The notes under the pieces: model-generated
Told to the model about the DNA's origin: nothing
The model's input: only the letters and a program-made list of their open reading frames with translations
Database searches by the model: none
From: JAWXUU01 sp044426085
Lineage (GTDB): Bacteria; Bacillota; Clostridia; Christensenellales; CAMQZB01
Length of the DNA stretch: 64,000 nucleotides
Reading direction: 5' to 3'
Assembly (NCBI GenBank): GCA_044426085.1
Contig: JAWXUU010000001.1
Coordinates: 62,001 to 126,000, forward strand
Made by a program: the position numbers and the translations under genes
Shown: in pieces, positions 51,129 to 60,239 of the stretch
Numbering within the stretch: the stretch's first letter is position 1
Layout: each line of letters begins with the position of its first letter

Positions 51129-51710
51129 TTATTTCCTCTCGATAAATTTTATTTCATCAAATATTTTTTGCGGAAAGCCGAACACGTTATAATAGTCGCC
51201 AATGATTTCTTCAACCACTTTGCCGTCTTGAATTCCGTATCCCCCCGCTTTGTCGTATGGTGAAAAGGTGTTTATATATTCTTCTATTTCAGATTCTGTC
51301 ATGTTTTTGATTTTTACCTTGGTTTTTTCAAACCCGACAATTTCTTTATCGCCACTTTTGATGCAATAGGCAGAAATCACTTGGTGATATTTTCCACGAT
51401 AACACAAAAACATTCGCTTTGCATCTGCAAAGTCCTTTGGTTTTTCAAAAATTTCACCGTCCTGCCACACAACCGTGTCGCAAGAAATCACCCATTCGTT
51501 TTTTGAAAGGGTGATTTTTTCAGCTTTTTTTCGCGCAAGAGTTTTCACAAGCTCTTCTGGCGCGGTTTTTTTGAGGTTATCCAAAGTGGATTTGTCGTAG
51601 TAGGTTTCAAGATTTTCATCGATATCCGCTGGTCTAACTTCAAATTTATACCCCATATCTTCAAGGCGTTCTTTTCGCCTTGGTGATTGTGATGCCAAAA
51701 TCAGTTTCAT
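51129..51710 (-). CDS. maf: Maf-family nucleotide pyrophosphatase
   Basis: 193 aa. Begins ILASQSPRRKERLEDMG, has ISCDTVV and the SPYDKAGGYGIQ motif, all Maf signatures. Maf enzymes hydrolyse dTTP/UTP and modified nucleotides. In Firmicutes maf is often near mreB, as here. Its start overlaps the end of the exopolyphosphatase gene by 4 bp. Confidence 0.95.
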   Translation of the reverse strand: MKLILASQSPRRKERLEDMGYKFEVRPADIDENLETYYDKSTLDNLKKTAPEELVKTLARKKAEKITLSKNEWVISCDTVVWQDGEIFEKPKDFADAKRMFLCYRGKYHQVISAYCIKSGDKEIVGFEKTKVKIKNMTESEIEEYINTFSPYDKAGGYGIQDGKVVEEIIGDYYNVFGFPQKIFDEIKFIERK

Positions 51711-53221
51711 AGAATTTCCAAGTTTTTCTTGAATGATTTTTTAAATTCCATTGAAGCAGAATATGCGTCCTTGATTTCTAGTGATGCGTCCCCTTCAACT
51801 TCTGTTTTCATAATTACGCTGTCGCCAAGCACGTCGCAATTGATTGATTTGATAACTGCTGAATAGCTTTTATCAAAGCTTTCTGCAAGACGCAAAATAA
51901 CGCCAAGCTTTTTGATTGCATCAAGGTCTTCTTCGTTTATGATAGTTGTGAATCTTGCGTATTCAGACGCCAAGATGTTTTCTTTTGTGTGGCATGATGC
52001 GACAAAAGATGCCATGATAAGATCTTTATGAGAAATACCATATAGGTTAGAATTTCTGATGATGTAGGCTGAATGCTTTTGGTGGTCGTAGAATTTCATG
52101 ATTTGACCACTGTCGTGAAGCGATGCAGCAACGCGCAAGATTTTGATATAGCTTCTTGGGAATTTGTGAAGCACGCGAAGTTGTTTGAAAAGTTGCAACG
52201 AAAGGTTGATAACTTGTTCAACGTGTTTTTCGTTTTGATCGTATAATTTGATAAGCGTTGAAAGCTTATATCCAAGCACGTCGGAAATTGGCTTGTCTTG
52301 TGTTTGTGGCACAACTGTGTTGAAAATCAAACCTTCGCGAAGACCTGAAGAAGAAATCGCAATGTTTTCCTTTTCAGTTACGTCAAGGAATGCCTTGATT
52401 GCTGCAAATGCGCCAGGAAGAACGTCCGCCCTGCCACGGCTCATACCCTTGATTCTGATTTTCTTTTCAAGTTCTAGACCTTTTATCATGTCATAAATTG
52501 AAACGAAATCTTCCTTTGCAAGGCGATAGTTGTGAACCATATCAAGTGGATATCTTTTAAGTTTTGTTGAAATTCTAGCAAGGTTTCTGAAAGAGCCACC
52601 AACACCGATGACGATTGTGTCTTCATCGATATCTTTAAGCCATTCAACTTTTGCAAGTTCGCTTTTGAAAAATTCTTCAATCTTGATTGCTTGTTCTTCG
52701 TTTGAAAGACCTTGACCCGCAAACTTTTCTGTTAGCGTGATTGAACCGTAAGGAATTGTTTCGTGCGCGAGAAGGTTTCTTCTGTTGTAATAAACAATCT
52801 TTGTTGAACCACCGCCAATCTCCACAATAACACCCTTTGGAATATCCATAGAGTTGATTACGCCTTGATATACAAAGTTAGCTTCTTCCGCAGCAGAAAG
52901 CACGCGAAGTTGCAAGCCTGTTGAAGAAAACACTTCTTCCAAAAAGCTCCTTTGATTTTTTGCCTTTCTTACAGCTGCAGTTGCAACGCTGATTATTTTG
53001 TCAACTTTATTGATGTCGCACAACTTTTTGAACATTTGCAAAGTTTTCACTGTTTGTTTCACTCTTTGCGGTTTTAAAAAACCATCCTTTTCCATATCTT
53101 GACCCAAACGAATAACTTCTTTCCATTCGTCAAAAACGTTGAAGTATCCACCCTCCATAACATCAAGCAAGACAAGTCTTGCGGAGTTTGAGCCTAAATC
53201 GATTATTCCTAGTCTTTTCAT
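51707..53221 (-). CDS. Ppx/GppA phosphatase with C-terminal HD domain
   Basis: 504 aa. Actin-like ASKHA fold: GIIDLGSNSARLVL, EIGGGSTKI and GVGGSFRNLA. The C-terminal half has an HD site (ASLHDSGQIM). Family members split polyphosphate or convert pppGpp to ppGpp. First gene of the ppx - maf - mreB operon, preceded by a promoter at 53315-53343. Which activity dominates cannot be told from sequence. Confidence 0.9.
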   Translation of the reverse strand: MKRLGIIDLGSNSARLVLLDVMEGGYFNVFDEWKEVIRLGQDMEKDGFLKPQRVKQTVKTLQMFKKLCDINKVDKIISVATAAVRKAKNQRSFLEEVFSSTGLQLRVLSAAEEANFVYQGVINSMDIPKGVIVEIGGGSTKIVYYNRRNLLAHETIPYGSITLTEKFAGQGLSNEEQAIKIEEFFKSELAKVEWLKDIDEDTIVIGVGGSFRNLARISTKLKRYPLDMVHNYRLAKEDFVSIYDMIKGLELEKKIRIKGMSRGRADVLPGAFAAIKAFLDVTEKENIAISSSGLREGLIFNTVVPQTQDKPISDVLGYKLSTLIKLYDQNEKHVEQVINLSLQLFKQLRVLHKFPRSYIKILRVAASLHDSGQIMKFYDHQKHSAYIIRNSNLYGISHKDLIMASFVASCHTKENILASEYARFTTIINEEDLDAIKKLGVILRLAESFDKSYSAVIKSINCDVLGDSVIMKTEVEGDASLEIKDAYSASMEFKKSFKKNLEIL

Positions 53222-53508
53222 TATTTCTGTTTCCTCGCTGTTATATATTTCAATCTCATATCTATTTCGTTTTAAAAAAGGATAAATTACCCCTTATCCA
53301 TAATCTACCGTGCTATTATATCACCTAAAAGTCGGTTTGTCTATATGTAAATAGAAAATAATTTGCTTTTTTTGAAAAAAAGTCTCATTTTTTCATGTAT
53401 AATTCACTTTTTTCGTGCATATTTATGCGTGAAAATTGTACATGTTATTCTATCATTCCACTTTGGGAAACAAAAGATTTTTTCAAATAAATATTTAAAA
53501 CACCAAAA
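53222..53508. other. Intergenic region with the ppx operon promoter
   Basis: From the ppx start outwards: an ~90-nt leader with a GGATAA/TTATCC hairpin (about 53279-53299), then the promoter, then AT-rich DNA up to the rnfB terminator. No gene is seen. Confidence 0.6.
53315..53343 (-). promoter_or_regulatory. Promoter of the ppx - maf - mreB operon
   Basis: Minus strand: -35 TAGACA (53338-53343), 17-bp spacer, -10 TATAAT (53315-53320). Confidence 0.75.
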
Positions 53509-53541
53509 AATAAAAGTGCCGATTTTATTCGGCACTTTTTT
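53509..53541 (-). terminator. Terminator of the rnf operon
   Basis: AAAAGTGCCGA and TCGGCACTTTT pair around ATAAAA, followed by T-runs. It lies 23 bp after rnfB. Confidence 0.9.
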
Positions 53542-53563
53542 ATTATAGACAATTTTGCAAATC

Positions 53564-54385
53564 TTATTCGTAGATTTTTTTGATAACTTTTCTTGGACAC
53601 TTTTCAAGACATTTCATGCAACCTGTGCATTTTGCATAATCGATAACTGGGAGGTTATCCACCATGATAATCGCACCGTTTTCGCACGCTCTTGCACATA
53701 ATCCGCAAGCGATACAACCAGTTTTGCAAACAGCAGTGATATCCCTGCCCTTGCCTTTGTTTGAGCAAGCAACATAGATTTGCGCTGTTTTTGGAACTCT
53801 TTGAATAAGACCTTTAGGACATTCTTTTGCACAAAGTCCACAAGCTTTACACTTGTTTGGATCAATTTGAGAATAACCGTCTTTATTCACATCGATTGCA
53901 TAATACGGACAAACTTTTGTACAGCTTGTTTTTCCCATACAGCCGAAGTCGCAAGCTTTGCTTCCGCCTGACAAAAGTTCGTTTGCTTTGCAGTCGCCAT
54001 AGCCAATATAATCATACTTATCTTGACAGTTGCTTCCGCCCATACATTTCACAACGAAGATGCTTTCCACAACGCCGTCCATAGAAACGCCCATGATTTC
54101 GCCGATTTTTTGTGAATTTTCTTTTGTTAGTTGTGTGCAGTTTGAAGCTGAAAAACCGTCGTGAACAACTGCGTTTGCGAAGTCATCACAACCCGCTTTT
54201 CCGCAAGCACCACAGTTTGCGCCAGGAAGGCAACCGCGGATTTCTTCAACTTTAGCATCTTTTTCAACAGACAAAACTCTTGAAAGATAAACTATCAAAA
54301 CAGCGAACAGCAATCCAACGCCAAGCAAAACTAGCATCGGAGTTATAATACTGCTTATTTCTATTGCTAATAATAACATATACAT
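53564..54385 (-). CDS. rnfB: Rnf complex subunit B (iron-sulfur)
   Basis: 273 aa. An N-terminal helix is followed by the CGACGKAGC cluster motif, then several [4Fe-4S] motifs: CKACGLCAKECP, CIACGLCARACE and CTGCMKCLEKCP, plus a Cys set at CDFGCMGKTSC. RnfB takes electrons from ferredoxin into the membrane Rnf complex, which reduces NAD and pumps Na+ or H+. Last gene of rnfCDGEAB. Confidence 0.96.
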   Translation of the reverse strand: MYMLLLAIEISSIITPMLVLLGVGLLFAVLIVYLSRVLSVEKDAKVEEIRGCLPGANCGACGKAGCDDFANAVVHDGFSASNCTQLTKENSQKIGEIMGVSMDGVVESIFVVKCMGGSNCQDKYDYIGYGDCKANELLSGGSKACDFGCMGKTSCTKVCPYYAIDVNKDGYSQIDPNKCKACGLCAKECPKGLIQRVPKTAQIYVACSNKGKGRDITAVCKTGCIACGLCARACENGAIIMVDNLPVIDYAKCTGCMKCLEKCPRKVIKKIYE

Positions 54386-54395
54386 ACCCCCCTAT

Positions 54396-54971
54396 TTAAA
54401 ACGACATGCCTGAGAACGCGGCAAATGCCATGCTCATAAGCGCTGAAGCAATCAAAGCTATTGGGAAGCCTTGGAAAGCTTTTGGTGTGTCAGTTTTTCT
54501 CATTCTTTCACGCAAGCTTGCAAGAAGACAAATCGCAACAAGGAAGCCAACACCTGATGCAAAACCGTTCAAAACTGATTGCAAAAGGTTGTAACCTTCA
54601 TCGATATTAAGTATTGCAATACCCAAAACAGCACAGTTTGTTGTGATGAGTGGCAAGAATACACCAAGCGCTTTATAAAGTGAAGGTGAGAATTTTTTAA
54701 TGAACATTTCAACTATTTGAACAAGTGAAGCGATAACCAAGATAAATGCGATTGTTTCAAGGTATTCAAGACCGAAACTCACAAGCAGATATTTGTTGAC
54801 AACAAATGTGATAGCTGAAGCTATTGTCATAACGAAGATAACCGCAAAGCCCATGCCAAGCGCGCTATCGAATTTTTTAGATACCCCGATGAACGGACAA
54901 ATACCCAAGAATTGAGACAAGATTACGTTGCTGGCAAAAATTGCCGTGAAAATTAACATCATGTTTTCCAT
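54396..54971 (-). CDS. rnfA: Rnf complex subunit A
   Basis: 191 aa, six membrane helices. ILSQFLGICPFIGVSKKFDSA and LITTNCAVLG are RnfA signatures; the Cys in these two segments hold the membrane iron-sulfur cluster with RnfE. It is homologous to RnfE (inverted topology). Tight spacing with rnfE (3 bp) and rnfB (10 bp). Confidence 0.96.
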   Translation of the reverse strand: MENMMLIFTAIFASNVILSQFLGICPFIGVSKKFDSALGMGFAVIFVMTIASAITFVVNKYLLVSFGLEYLETIAFILVIASLVQIVEMFIKKFSPSLYKALGVFLPLITTNCAVLGIAILNIDEGYNLLQSVLNGFASGVGFLVAICLLASLRERMRKTDTPKAFQGFPIALIASALMSMAFAAFSGMSF

Positions 54972-54974
54972 ATC

Positions 54975-55580
54975 TTACCCCCTATTTTCAACTTTCGCAT
55001 AGATTGCATTGAAAGCTGCCATCAAAAGTCCTAGCATCAAGAAACCACCCGCTGGTTGAACCAAGATTGCAAGTGCTGGGAACCAATCGCCAAGAACTTG
55101 AACCCCGAAAAGTTGTCCTGCGCCGAGAAGTTCTCTCACGAATGATAGGATTGTTAGAGAGATTGTGAAACCAAGACCCATAGAAATACCGTCAACCGCT
55201 GATGCGAGAACACCGTTTTGGCTTGCGAATGCTTCTGCCCTTCCCAAGATGATACAGTTTACAACTATCAGTGGGATAAACAGACCCAAACTTGAATATA
55301 AATCCGGAATGTATTTTCTTAGAACCATTTCGATGATTGTTACAAACGTTGCAACCACGAGAATGTAGCATGGGATACGAACTTGGTCTGGAATAATATC
55401 TCTTAGCAAAGAGATTATCACGTTTGAACAGAGCAAAACAACAAGTGTTGAAAGACCCATGCCAAGACCGTTTGTTACTGAAACTGTCACGGCAAGCGTT
55501 GGACACATACCGAGAACAAGTTTGAATGTCGGATTGTTTTTGACAATACCGTTTAGTGCTATATCTTTATATTTTGCCAT
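54975..55580 (-). CDS. rnfE: Rnf complex subunit E
   Basis: 201 aa from the ATG at 55580 (MAKYKDIALNG), preceded by GGAGGTGG; the open frame goes on further into rnfG but without a start site. NPTFKLVLGMCPTLAVT and PLIVVNCIILGRAEAFA carry the conserved cysteines. Partner of RnfA in the membrane core. Confidence 0.96.
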   Translation of the reverse strand: MAKYKDIALNGIVKNNPTFKLVLGMCPTLAVTVSVTNGLGMGLSTLVVLLCSNVIISLLRDIIPDQVRIPCYILVVATFVTIIEMVLRKYIPDLYSSLGLFIPLIVVNCIILGRAEAFASQNGVLASAVDGISMGLGFTISLTILSFVRELLGAGQLFGVQVLGDWFPALAILVQPAGGFLMLGLLMAAFNAIYAKVENRG

Positions 55581-55581
55581 T

Positions 55582-56115
55582 TTAATCCACCTCCGCACTG
55601 CGATAAACTTCCATACATTTATTGATTGCATCCATAATTGCACTGCTTGATTTTGTTGCACCTGTGATACCATCAACTTGAACTGAACCATTAGAGCCGT
55701 CAAAAGAGAAGCTTTCCACTTGGTTCACATCAATGTTCATGAAGTTTGAAATATAACTGTCGCCAAAAGGTGTTTTGATTGTTTCTTGGTTTGTTCCCGC
55801 TTGAACTTCCACAATGACGCCATCAGTTATCTTGACATACATTGGAACTACACCAGAATATCCGCCCACGCCTGAAGCTGTTGCGATATAGAATGTTTCA
55901 CTGCCAACTGTTGCAAGATAAACAGATGCTGTGTCGTCTTCTGCAATTTTTTCATAGCTGTCTGCTGGCCAGAATTTTTCAAGTTCGCGAGCTGTGAGTT
56001 CGTCATCAGAAACGTAGGTCACTTCGTTCACAAAGCCGAGAAGTGCGCCTGAAACCGCTGCGATGATTGTGAGCACCGCAATACATTTTATAATATTTTT
56101 CGTTACGTTATTCAT
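55582..56115 (-). CDS. rnfG: Rnf complex subunit G (covalent FMN)
   Basis: 177 aa. One N-terminal helix, then an FMN-binding domain. The flavinylation motif is DGITGATKSS, the second Thr being the expected attachment site. RnfG passes electrons inside the complex. Its start shares one base with the rnfD stop (TAATG). Confidence 0.96.
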   Translation of the reverse strand: MNNVTKNIIKCIAVLTIIAAVSGALLGFVNEVTYVSDDELTARELEKFWPADSYEKIAEDDTASVYLATVGSETFYIATASGVGGYSGVVPMYVKITDGVIVEVQAGTNQETIKTPFGDSYISNFMNIDVNQVESFSFDGSNGSVQVDGITGATKSSSAIMDAINKCMEVYRSAEVD

Positions 56116-57146
56116 TATGCCACCACCCCTACAAGTGCAACTATGAACATAGCAACACAGAATACTTTTATAACTGCAAAGATTGCGATTTCCGCTTTAT
56201 CGATACCTTGTCCGAAACGTTTTGGAGTTACGAACTTATCAATCATTGGAACAAACAAGTTTGCAAACAAAATTGCAAGGCTCATGCCTTCTGGGTATGC
56301 CCCGAAGTTTCTCACGAGAACTGTCACAAGCGCGATAAGGAATGCATAAATCATTTGACCTTTTCTTGTGTTTGGAGATGTTGAATAATCCGTTGCCATG
56401 AAAAATGCGCCGAGCATAAGTCCACCAGCACAAATTGCATAAAGACCATCCGCAAAGCTTCCGCCAAGCGCGATTGTGAATGCAAAAACAACGCCGATGA
56501 TTGTTGCTGGGATTGTGACATCAATAACTTTTCTAGCAACCAAATATGCACCGCCAATCAAAAGAGCTAGTGCTGATGTTTCGCCGATTGAACCCGCCAC
56601 GTTGCCAAGGAACACTTGGTTTAGTGAAACTGCATCCGCAAGTGGAGTTGCTGAAGCAACTGCATCTGCCGTTGGATAGTAGAACAATGTTGAAAAACTG
56701 TTGATTGCAACTGGTGCGTAGTAGGTTGTCATTGCACTTGAAAGTGAAATCAAAAGGAACACACGCGCTGCACAAGCTGGGTTTGCAAAGTTTCTGCCAA
56801 GTCCGCCAAACAGCATTTTTACAATCATGATTGCGAAAAATCCGCCGATGATTGGAACATAGAATGCGATATATGGTGGCAAGTTGAGAGCGAGGATAAG
56901 CCCTGTTACCGCCGCAGACAAGTCTTTAACTGAACATGCTTTTTTTGTGATTTTGCAATACAGCATTTCCGCACCAATACAAGATGCCACAGAAAGCAAT
57001 ATTATGAAAAGTGAATACATGCCAAACAGCACAATACTCATAATGCTTGCCGGAACAAGCGCAATCAAAACGTCACGCATGATTGTTTTTGATTTGTTAT
57101 CAGATGCTACATAAGGAGATACTGTTACGATTTTTTTAGTTGCCAT
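56115..57146 (-). CDS. rnfD: Rnf complex subunit D
   Basis: 343 aa, many helices. The covalent FMN motif of RnfD (S/D-x-x-T-A/S region) appears as ADAVASATPLADA, and GGLGRNFANPACAARVFL and FMATDYSTSP are RnfD landmarks. It carries the ion path together with RnfA/E. Confidence 0.95.
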   Translation of the reverse strand: MATKKIVTVSPYVASDNKSKTIMRDVLIALVPASIMSIVLFGMYSLFIILLSVASCIGAEMLYCKITKKACSVKDLSAAVTGLILALNLPPYIAFYVPIIGGFFAIMIVKMLFGGLGRNFANPACAARVFLLISLSSAMTTYYAPVAINSFSTLFYYPTADAVASATPLADAVSLNQVFLGNVAGSIGETSALALLIGGAYLVARKVIDVTIPATIIGVVFAFTIALGGSFADGLYAICAGGLMLGAFFMATDYSTSPNTRKGQMIYAFLIALVTVLVRNFGAYPEGMSLAILFANLFVPMIDKFVTPKRFGQGIDKAEIAIFAVIKVFCVAMFIVALVGVVA

Positions 57147-57149
57147 TTC

Positions 57150-58478
57150 CTATATCCCCCTTGTTCTTATCATTTTTTTCGCAAGTCTTATTGATTGGAC
57201 AAGCGGTCTTTTTGCTGGGCATGTGAAAGAGCAACATCCACATTCCATGCAGTCCATTGCGCCGTATTTCTTGGCTGTTTCATAATCCCCTGCAAGAGTG
57301 TTGCCGTCGATATACATTGGCATCAAATGCATTGGGCATGCTTTTGCACACTTGCCACAGTTGATACAAACTGACGCACTTTCTGTTGAGATTTCTTCAC
57401 CTGCCAAAAACAAAATGCTTGAAGTTGCTTTTGTTGTTGCCCTGTCAAGAGAAAATTGGCTGGCACCCATCATTGGTCCGCCAGAGATAACTTCTCTCAC
57501 GTCTTCTTCAACAGCGCCAAGAGCTTCAGCGATATCAGAAAACAGCGTGCCGATTGGAATGATATAGTTACCTTTCTTTTCTACGCCAAGACCAGAGATT
57601 GTGACAACCCTATCAGAAACTGGTGTGTTTTCGCAAACTGCCATGTGAACTGCGTATGCTGTGTGAATGTTGCAAACTGCAACGCCCACGTCACTTGGAA
57701 GTTTTCCTGGTGGCACTTGTCTTTTCAAAGTTGAGTGGATAAGCATTTTTTCTGCACCTTGAGGGTATTTTGTGTGCAAGCTTGCAACCACCACTTTTGA
57801 TTCGATATCTTTAAGGTATTTTGAAGTTCCTTCAACTGTGAGAAGTGAAGCAACCGCTTTTTCTTTGTTATCTTCCACGCCGATAACCACCCTTGAAACG
57901 CCTAGTATTTCAGCGATGATTTTCACGCCGGAAATAACTTCTTTCGCCTTTTCAAGCATAAGGCGGTTGTCGCAAGTGATGTATGGTTCGCATTCTGCAC
58001 CGTTGATAACAAGTGTATCAACATTTCTATCAGGCGGAACGTTAAGTTTGAAGTGGGTTGGGAAAGCCGCACCACCCATACCGATGATTCCCGCATCAGA
58101 AAGTCTTGCCAAAAGTGTTTCTTTTGTTCTTTCTTCAAGCGGTGGCATTTTTTCTGTTACGTCAAGGAAATTATTATCAATTTCGATATGATCAATTTTT
58201 ATCCCTTGAAGAGAAACCTTCTTGACTATTCCAACCACTGCGCCAGAAACGCTGGAATGGATGTTTACACCAAATTTCCCCGTTTTCTTTCCAACGAGTT
58301 GTCCTTTTTTTACTTCGTCGCCAGCTGCAACCAATATTTCAGATTTTTCGCCCGCAAACTGCGATACTGGAATATACACCTTTTTTGGATATCCAAACTC
58401 GGAAAAATTGCTTATTGCAATGTCTTCAGTTAGGAATTTGTTACCCTTTGGATGTACCCCTGAGCTAAATGTACCCAC
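57150..58478 (-). CDS. rnfC: Rnf complex subunit C (NADH/FMN, iron-sulfur)
   Basis: 442 aa from the GTG at 58476-58478, which follows AAAGGAGG at 5 nt; an in-frame ATG at 58508 lies in a palindrome and has no ribosome-binding site. PGKLPSDVGVAVCNIHTAYA and GGAAFPTHFKL belong to the NADH/FMN domain. Two [4Fe-4S] motifs end the protein: CINCGKCAKACP and CMECGCCSFTCP. First gene of the operon and the soluble NAD-reducing subunit. Confidence 0.95.
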   Translation of the reverse strand: MGTFSSGVHPKGNKFLTEDIAISNFSEFGYPKKVYIPVSQFAGEKSEILVAAGDEVKKGQLVGKKTGKFGVNIHSSVSGAVVGIVKKVSLQGIKIDHIEIDNNFLDVTEKMPPLEERTKETLLARLSDAGIIGMGGAAFPTHFKLNVPPDRNVDTLVINGAECEPYITCDNRLMLEKAKEVISGVKIIAEILGVSRVVIGVEDNKEKAVASLLTVEGTSKYLKDIESKVVVASLHTKYPQGAEKMLIHSTLKRQVPPGKLPSDVGVAVCNIHTAYAVHMAVCENTPVSDRVVTISGLGVEKKGNYIIPIGTLFSDIAEALGAVEEDVREVISGGPMMGASQFSLDRATTKATSSILFLAGEEISTESASVCINCGKCAKACPMHLMPMYIDGNTLAGDYETAKKYGAMDCMECGCCSFTCPAKRPLVQSIRLAKKMIRTRGI

Positions 58479-58492
58479 TATGTCCTCCTTTG

Positions 58493-58510
58493 TTATGGCG
58501 TGCGCCATAA
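58493..58510. promoter_or_regulatory. Perfect palindrome upstream of rnfC
   Basis: TTATGGCG-TG-CGCCATAA lies 15 bp before the rnfC GTG start, near the expected transcription start. Candidate operator, or a 5' hairpin in the rnf mRNA. Confidence 0.5.
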
Positions 58511-58548
58511 TATTGTCTTTATTTTAGTAATTTATCATTTTTGGCTGT

Positions 58549-59679
58549 TTAGTTTTCGATTTCTCTTACGAAAATTCGACGGTTTCGGTGATTTTCTGTT
58601 TTGAAACCTTTCCACAGATTTTGAACGTTTGCGTTATATTCAAGTTCGGCATTTGATTCTACGTATTCTATGCCACACGCAATCACGTTTTTCGCAATCT
58701 TTTCCATCACCACGGCGTTCACGCCAGAATTTTTCATATCTGGTCTCACGGCGATGAGTCCGAGTTCTACAACTTCGGGTTTTTTCATTTCTGAAAGCAT
58801 TGAAAGCATTGCAATTGGATGCATTCTGCCACCGTATTTTTGAAGTGATTTCGCAAGCGATGGGAAAGCCACGCCAAGCGCAACAAGTTCGTTATTTTCA
58901 TCTCGCAAGATGCTGACAAAGCGTTTGTCAAGTGCGATTTTGAAGCTTTTTATCATGCTGTCTCTGGTTTTTTTATCCGTTGGCATATAGCCGTGAAGAT
59001 CAGAATAGCATTCGTCGAGAAGTGCAAAGAACTTGTCCCCATAGTTTTTCAGAACGTTTGAAACGCTCATTTCTTCAAGCACGTCAAAAACGGGGGTTCT
59101 TTTTTGAACGATTTTAGAAACTCGCTCAAACCTTTCAATCATTTGTTTTTCGATGTAGATTTTAAATTCGTGATAGTCAACTTCCTTTTCAAAACCAAGC
59201 TCGCGCATGAGTTTTGGATAGTAGTCGTAGTTATATAGGTTCACGAACGTCACGCGGTTTTCATAGCCTGAAATCACCATGCCTTCGCGTTCTTGGTCGT
59301 TATATCCAAGTGGGCCGTGCAATTTTTGCATGCCGTGCGTTTTGCCAAATGTGGCAACGCTATCAAAAAGAAGTTTTGCAACTTCCACATCGTCGATTGC
59401 ATCGAACCTTGTGAAGCGGATTTTCTTTTCGCCCGTTTTCACATTGTCGCGATTTGCAATTATACCGCCAATTCTGCCAACAATTTTCTTGTTTTTGTAG
59501 CACAGAAAATACTTTGAAACAGAATCGCCAGAGTAAGGATTTTTTTCATCAGAAAAAATTTTCATTTCATCGGCAAAAAATGCCGGAACATATTGCAAAC
59601 ATCCCTTATAGAGTTTGTTTGGAAACTCAGCAAAGTCGTGCATTTGTCTGTGAGTTTTAACCTCAACCACTTTATACAT
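58549..59679 (-). CDS. GNAT-fold acyltransferase-like protein (YghO type)
   Basis: 376 aa. The order of motifs fits large GNAT proteins: MYKVVEVKTHRQMHDFAEFP at the start, KIVGRIGGIIANRDN in the acyl-CoA region, GPLGYNDQEREGMVISGYEN in the middle and ELGLIAVRPDMKNSGVNAVV near the end (the second CoA loop). The substrate is unknown. It is a single gene just before the rnf operon on the same strand. A hydrolase or aminoacyl transfer role is not supported. Confidence 0.75.
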   Translation of the reverse strand: MYKVVEVKTHRQMHDFAEFPNKLYKGCLQYVPAFFADEMKIFSDEKNPYSGDSVSKYFLCYKNKKIVGRIGGIIANRDNVKTGEKKIRFTRFDAIDDVEVAKLLFDSVATFGKTHGMQKLHGPLGYNDQEREGMVISGYENRVTFVNLYNYDYYPKLMRELGFEKEVDYHEFKIYIEKQMIERFERVSKIVQKRTPVFDVLEEMSVSNVLKNYGDKFFALLDECYSDLHGYMPTDKKTRDSMIKSFKIALDKRFVSILRDENNELVALGVAFPSLAKSLQKYGGRMHPIAMLSMLSEMKKPEVVELGLIAVRPDMKNSGVNAVVMEKIAKNVIACGIEYVESNAELEYNANVQNLWKGFKTENHRNRRIFVREIEN

Positions 59680-59880
59680 TAGTCTATATTTTCCTTTGAT
59701 ATATTTTCATTTATGCCAGTACAATATCCATATAATTATATACTATAAAAAGAAATTTTGCAAGGGGTATTTGCGAAAAAACTTGCAATTTTTGCGATAA
59801 AAATTGTCTATTTTTTGACATACATTTTCAAAAGGCGATTGTTAAAGTTTTATTGTTATAGCTGTTGAAATTTCCACAAA

Positions 59881-60183
59881 TTATACGAAGATTATCATAC
59901 CGCAGTATATAAATGCACTGCCGTTTTTTTCTTGGAACTGCTGTTTTGATATTTGGAATTTGTCGCATATGGAATTTATGCTGTCACCTGCCCTGACTGT
60001 GTAGGTCTTTTGGCTTACAGTTGGGATTGCGATATAAACTCCGCTGTGGATTTTTATGTTTTTGTTGGCGCTTGCAATCGCAGATGTTGGAATGGAGAAT
60101 TTGACCGCCACTTTTTGAAGCGATTCACCTTTTGACAACTTATATATTGCACGAATTTCACCAATTATATCATTTTTAGTCAT
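59881..60183 (-). CDS. LysM-domain protein, 100 aa
   Basis: Two LysM units: residues ~14-54 (YKLSKGESLQKVAVKFSIPT) and ~60-100 (YTVRAGDSINSICDKFQISK). LysM binds peptidoglycan or chitin sugars. There is no signal peptide or membrane helix, so it may be cytoplasmic, a spore-coat type protein, or exported by another route. It is transcribed divergently from the flippase gene. Confidence 0.75.
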   Translation of the reverse strand: MTKNDIIGEIRAIYKLSKGESLQKVAVKFSIPTSAIASANKNIKIHSGVYIAIPTVSQKTYTVRAGDSINSICDKFQISKQQFQEKNGSAFIYCGMIIFV

Positions 60184-60239
60184 TCATAATACCCCCGACT
60201 TCTGAATATATTCTATTGAATGATTTTTTGGAGGCATAT

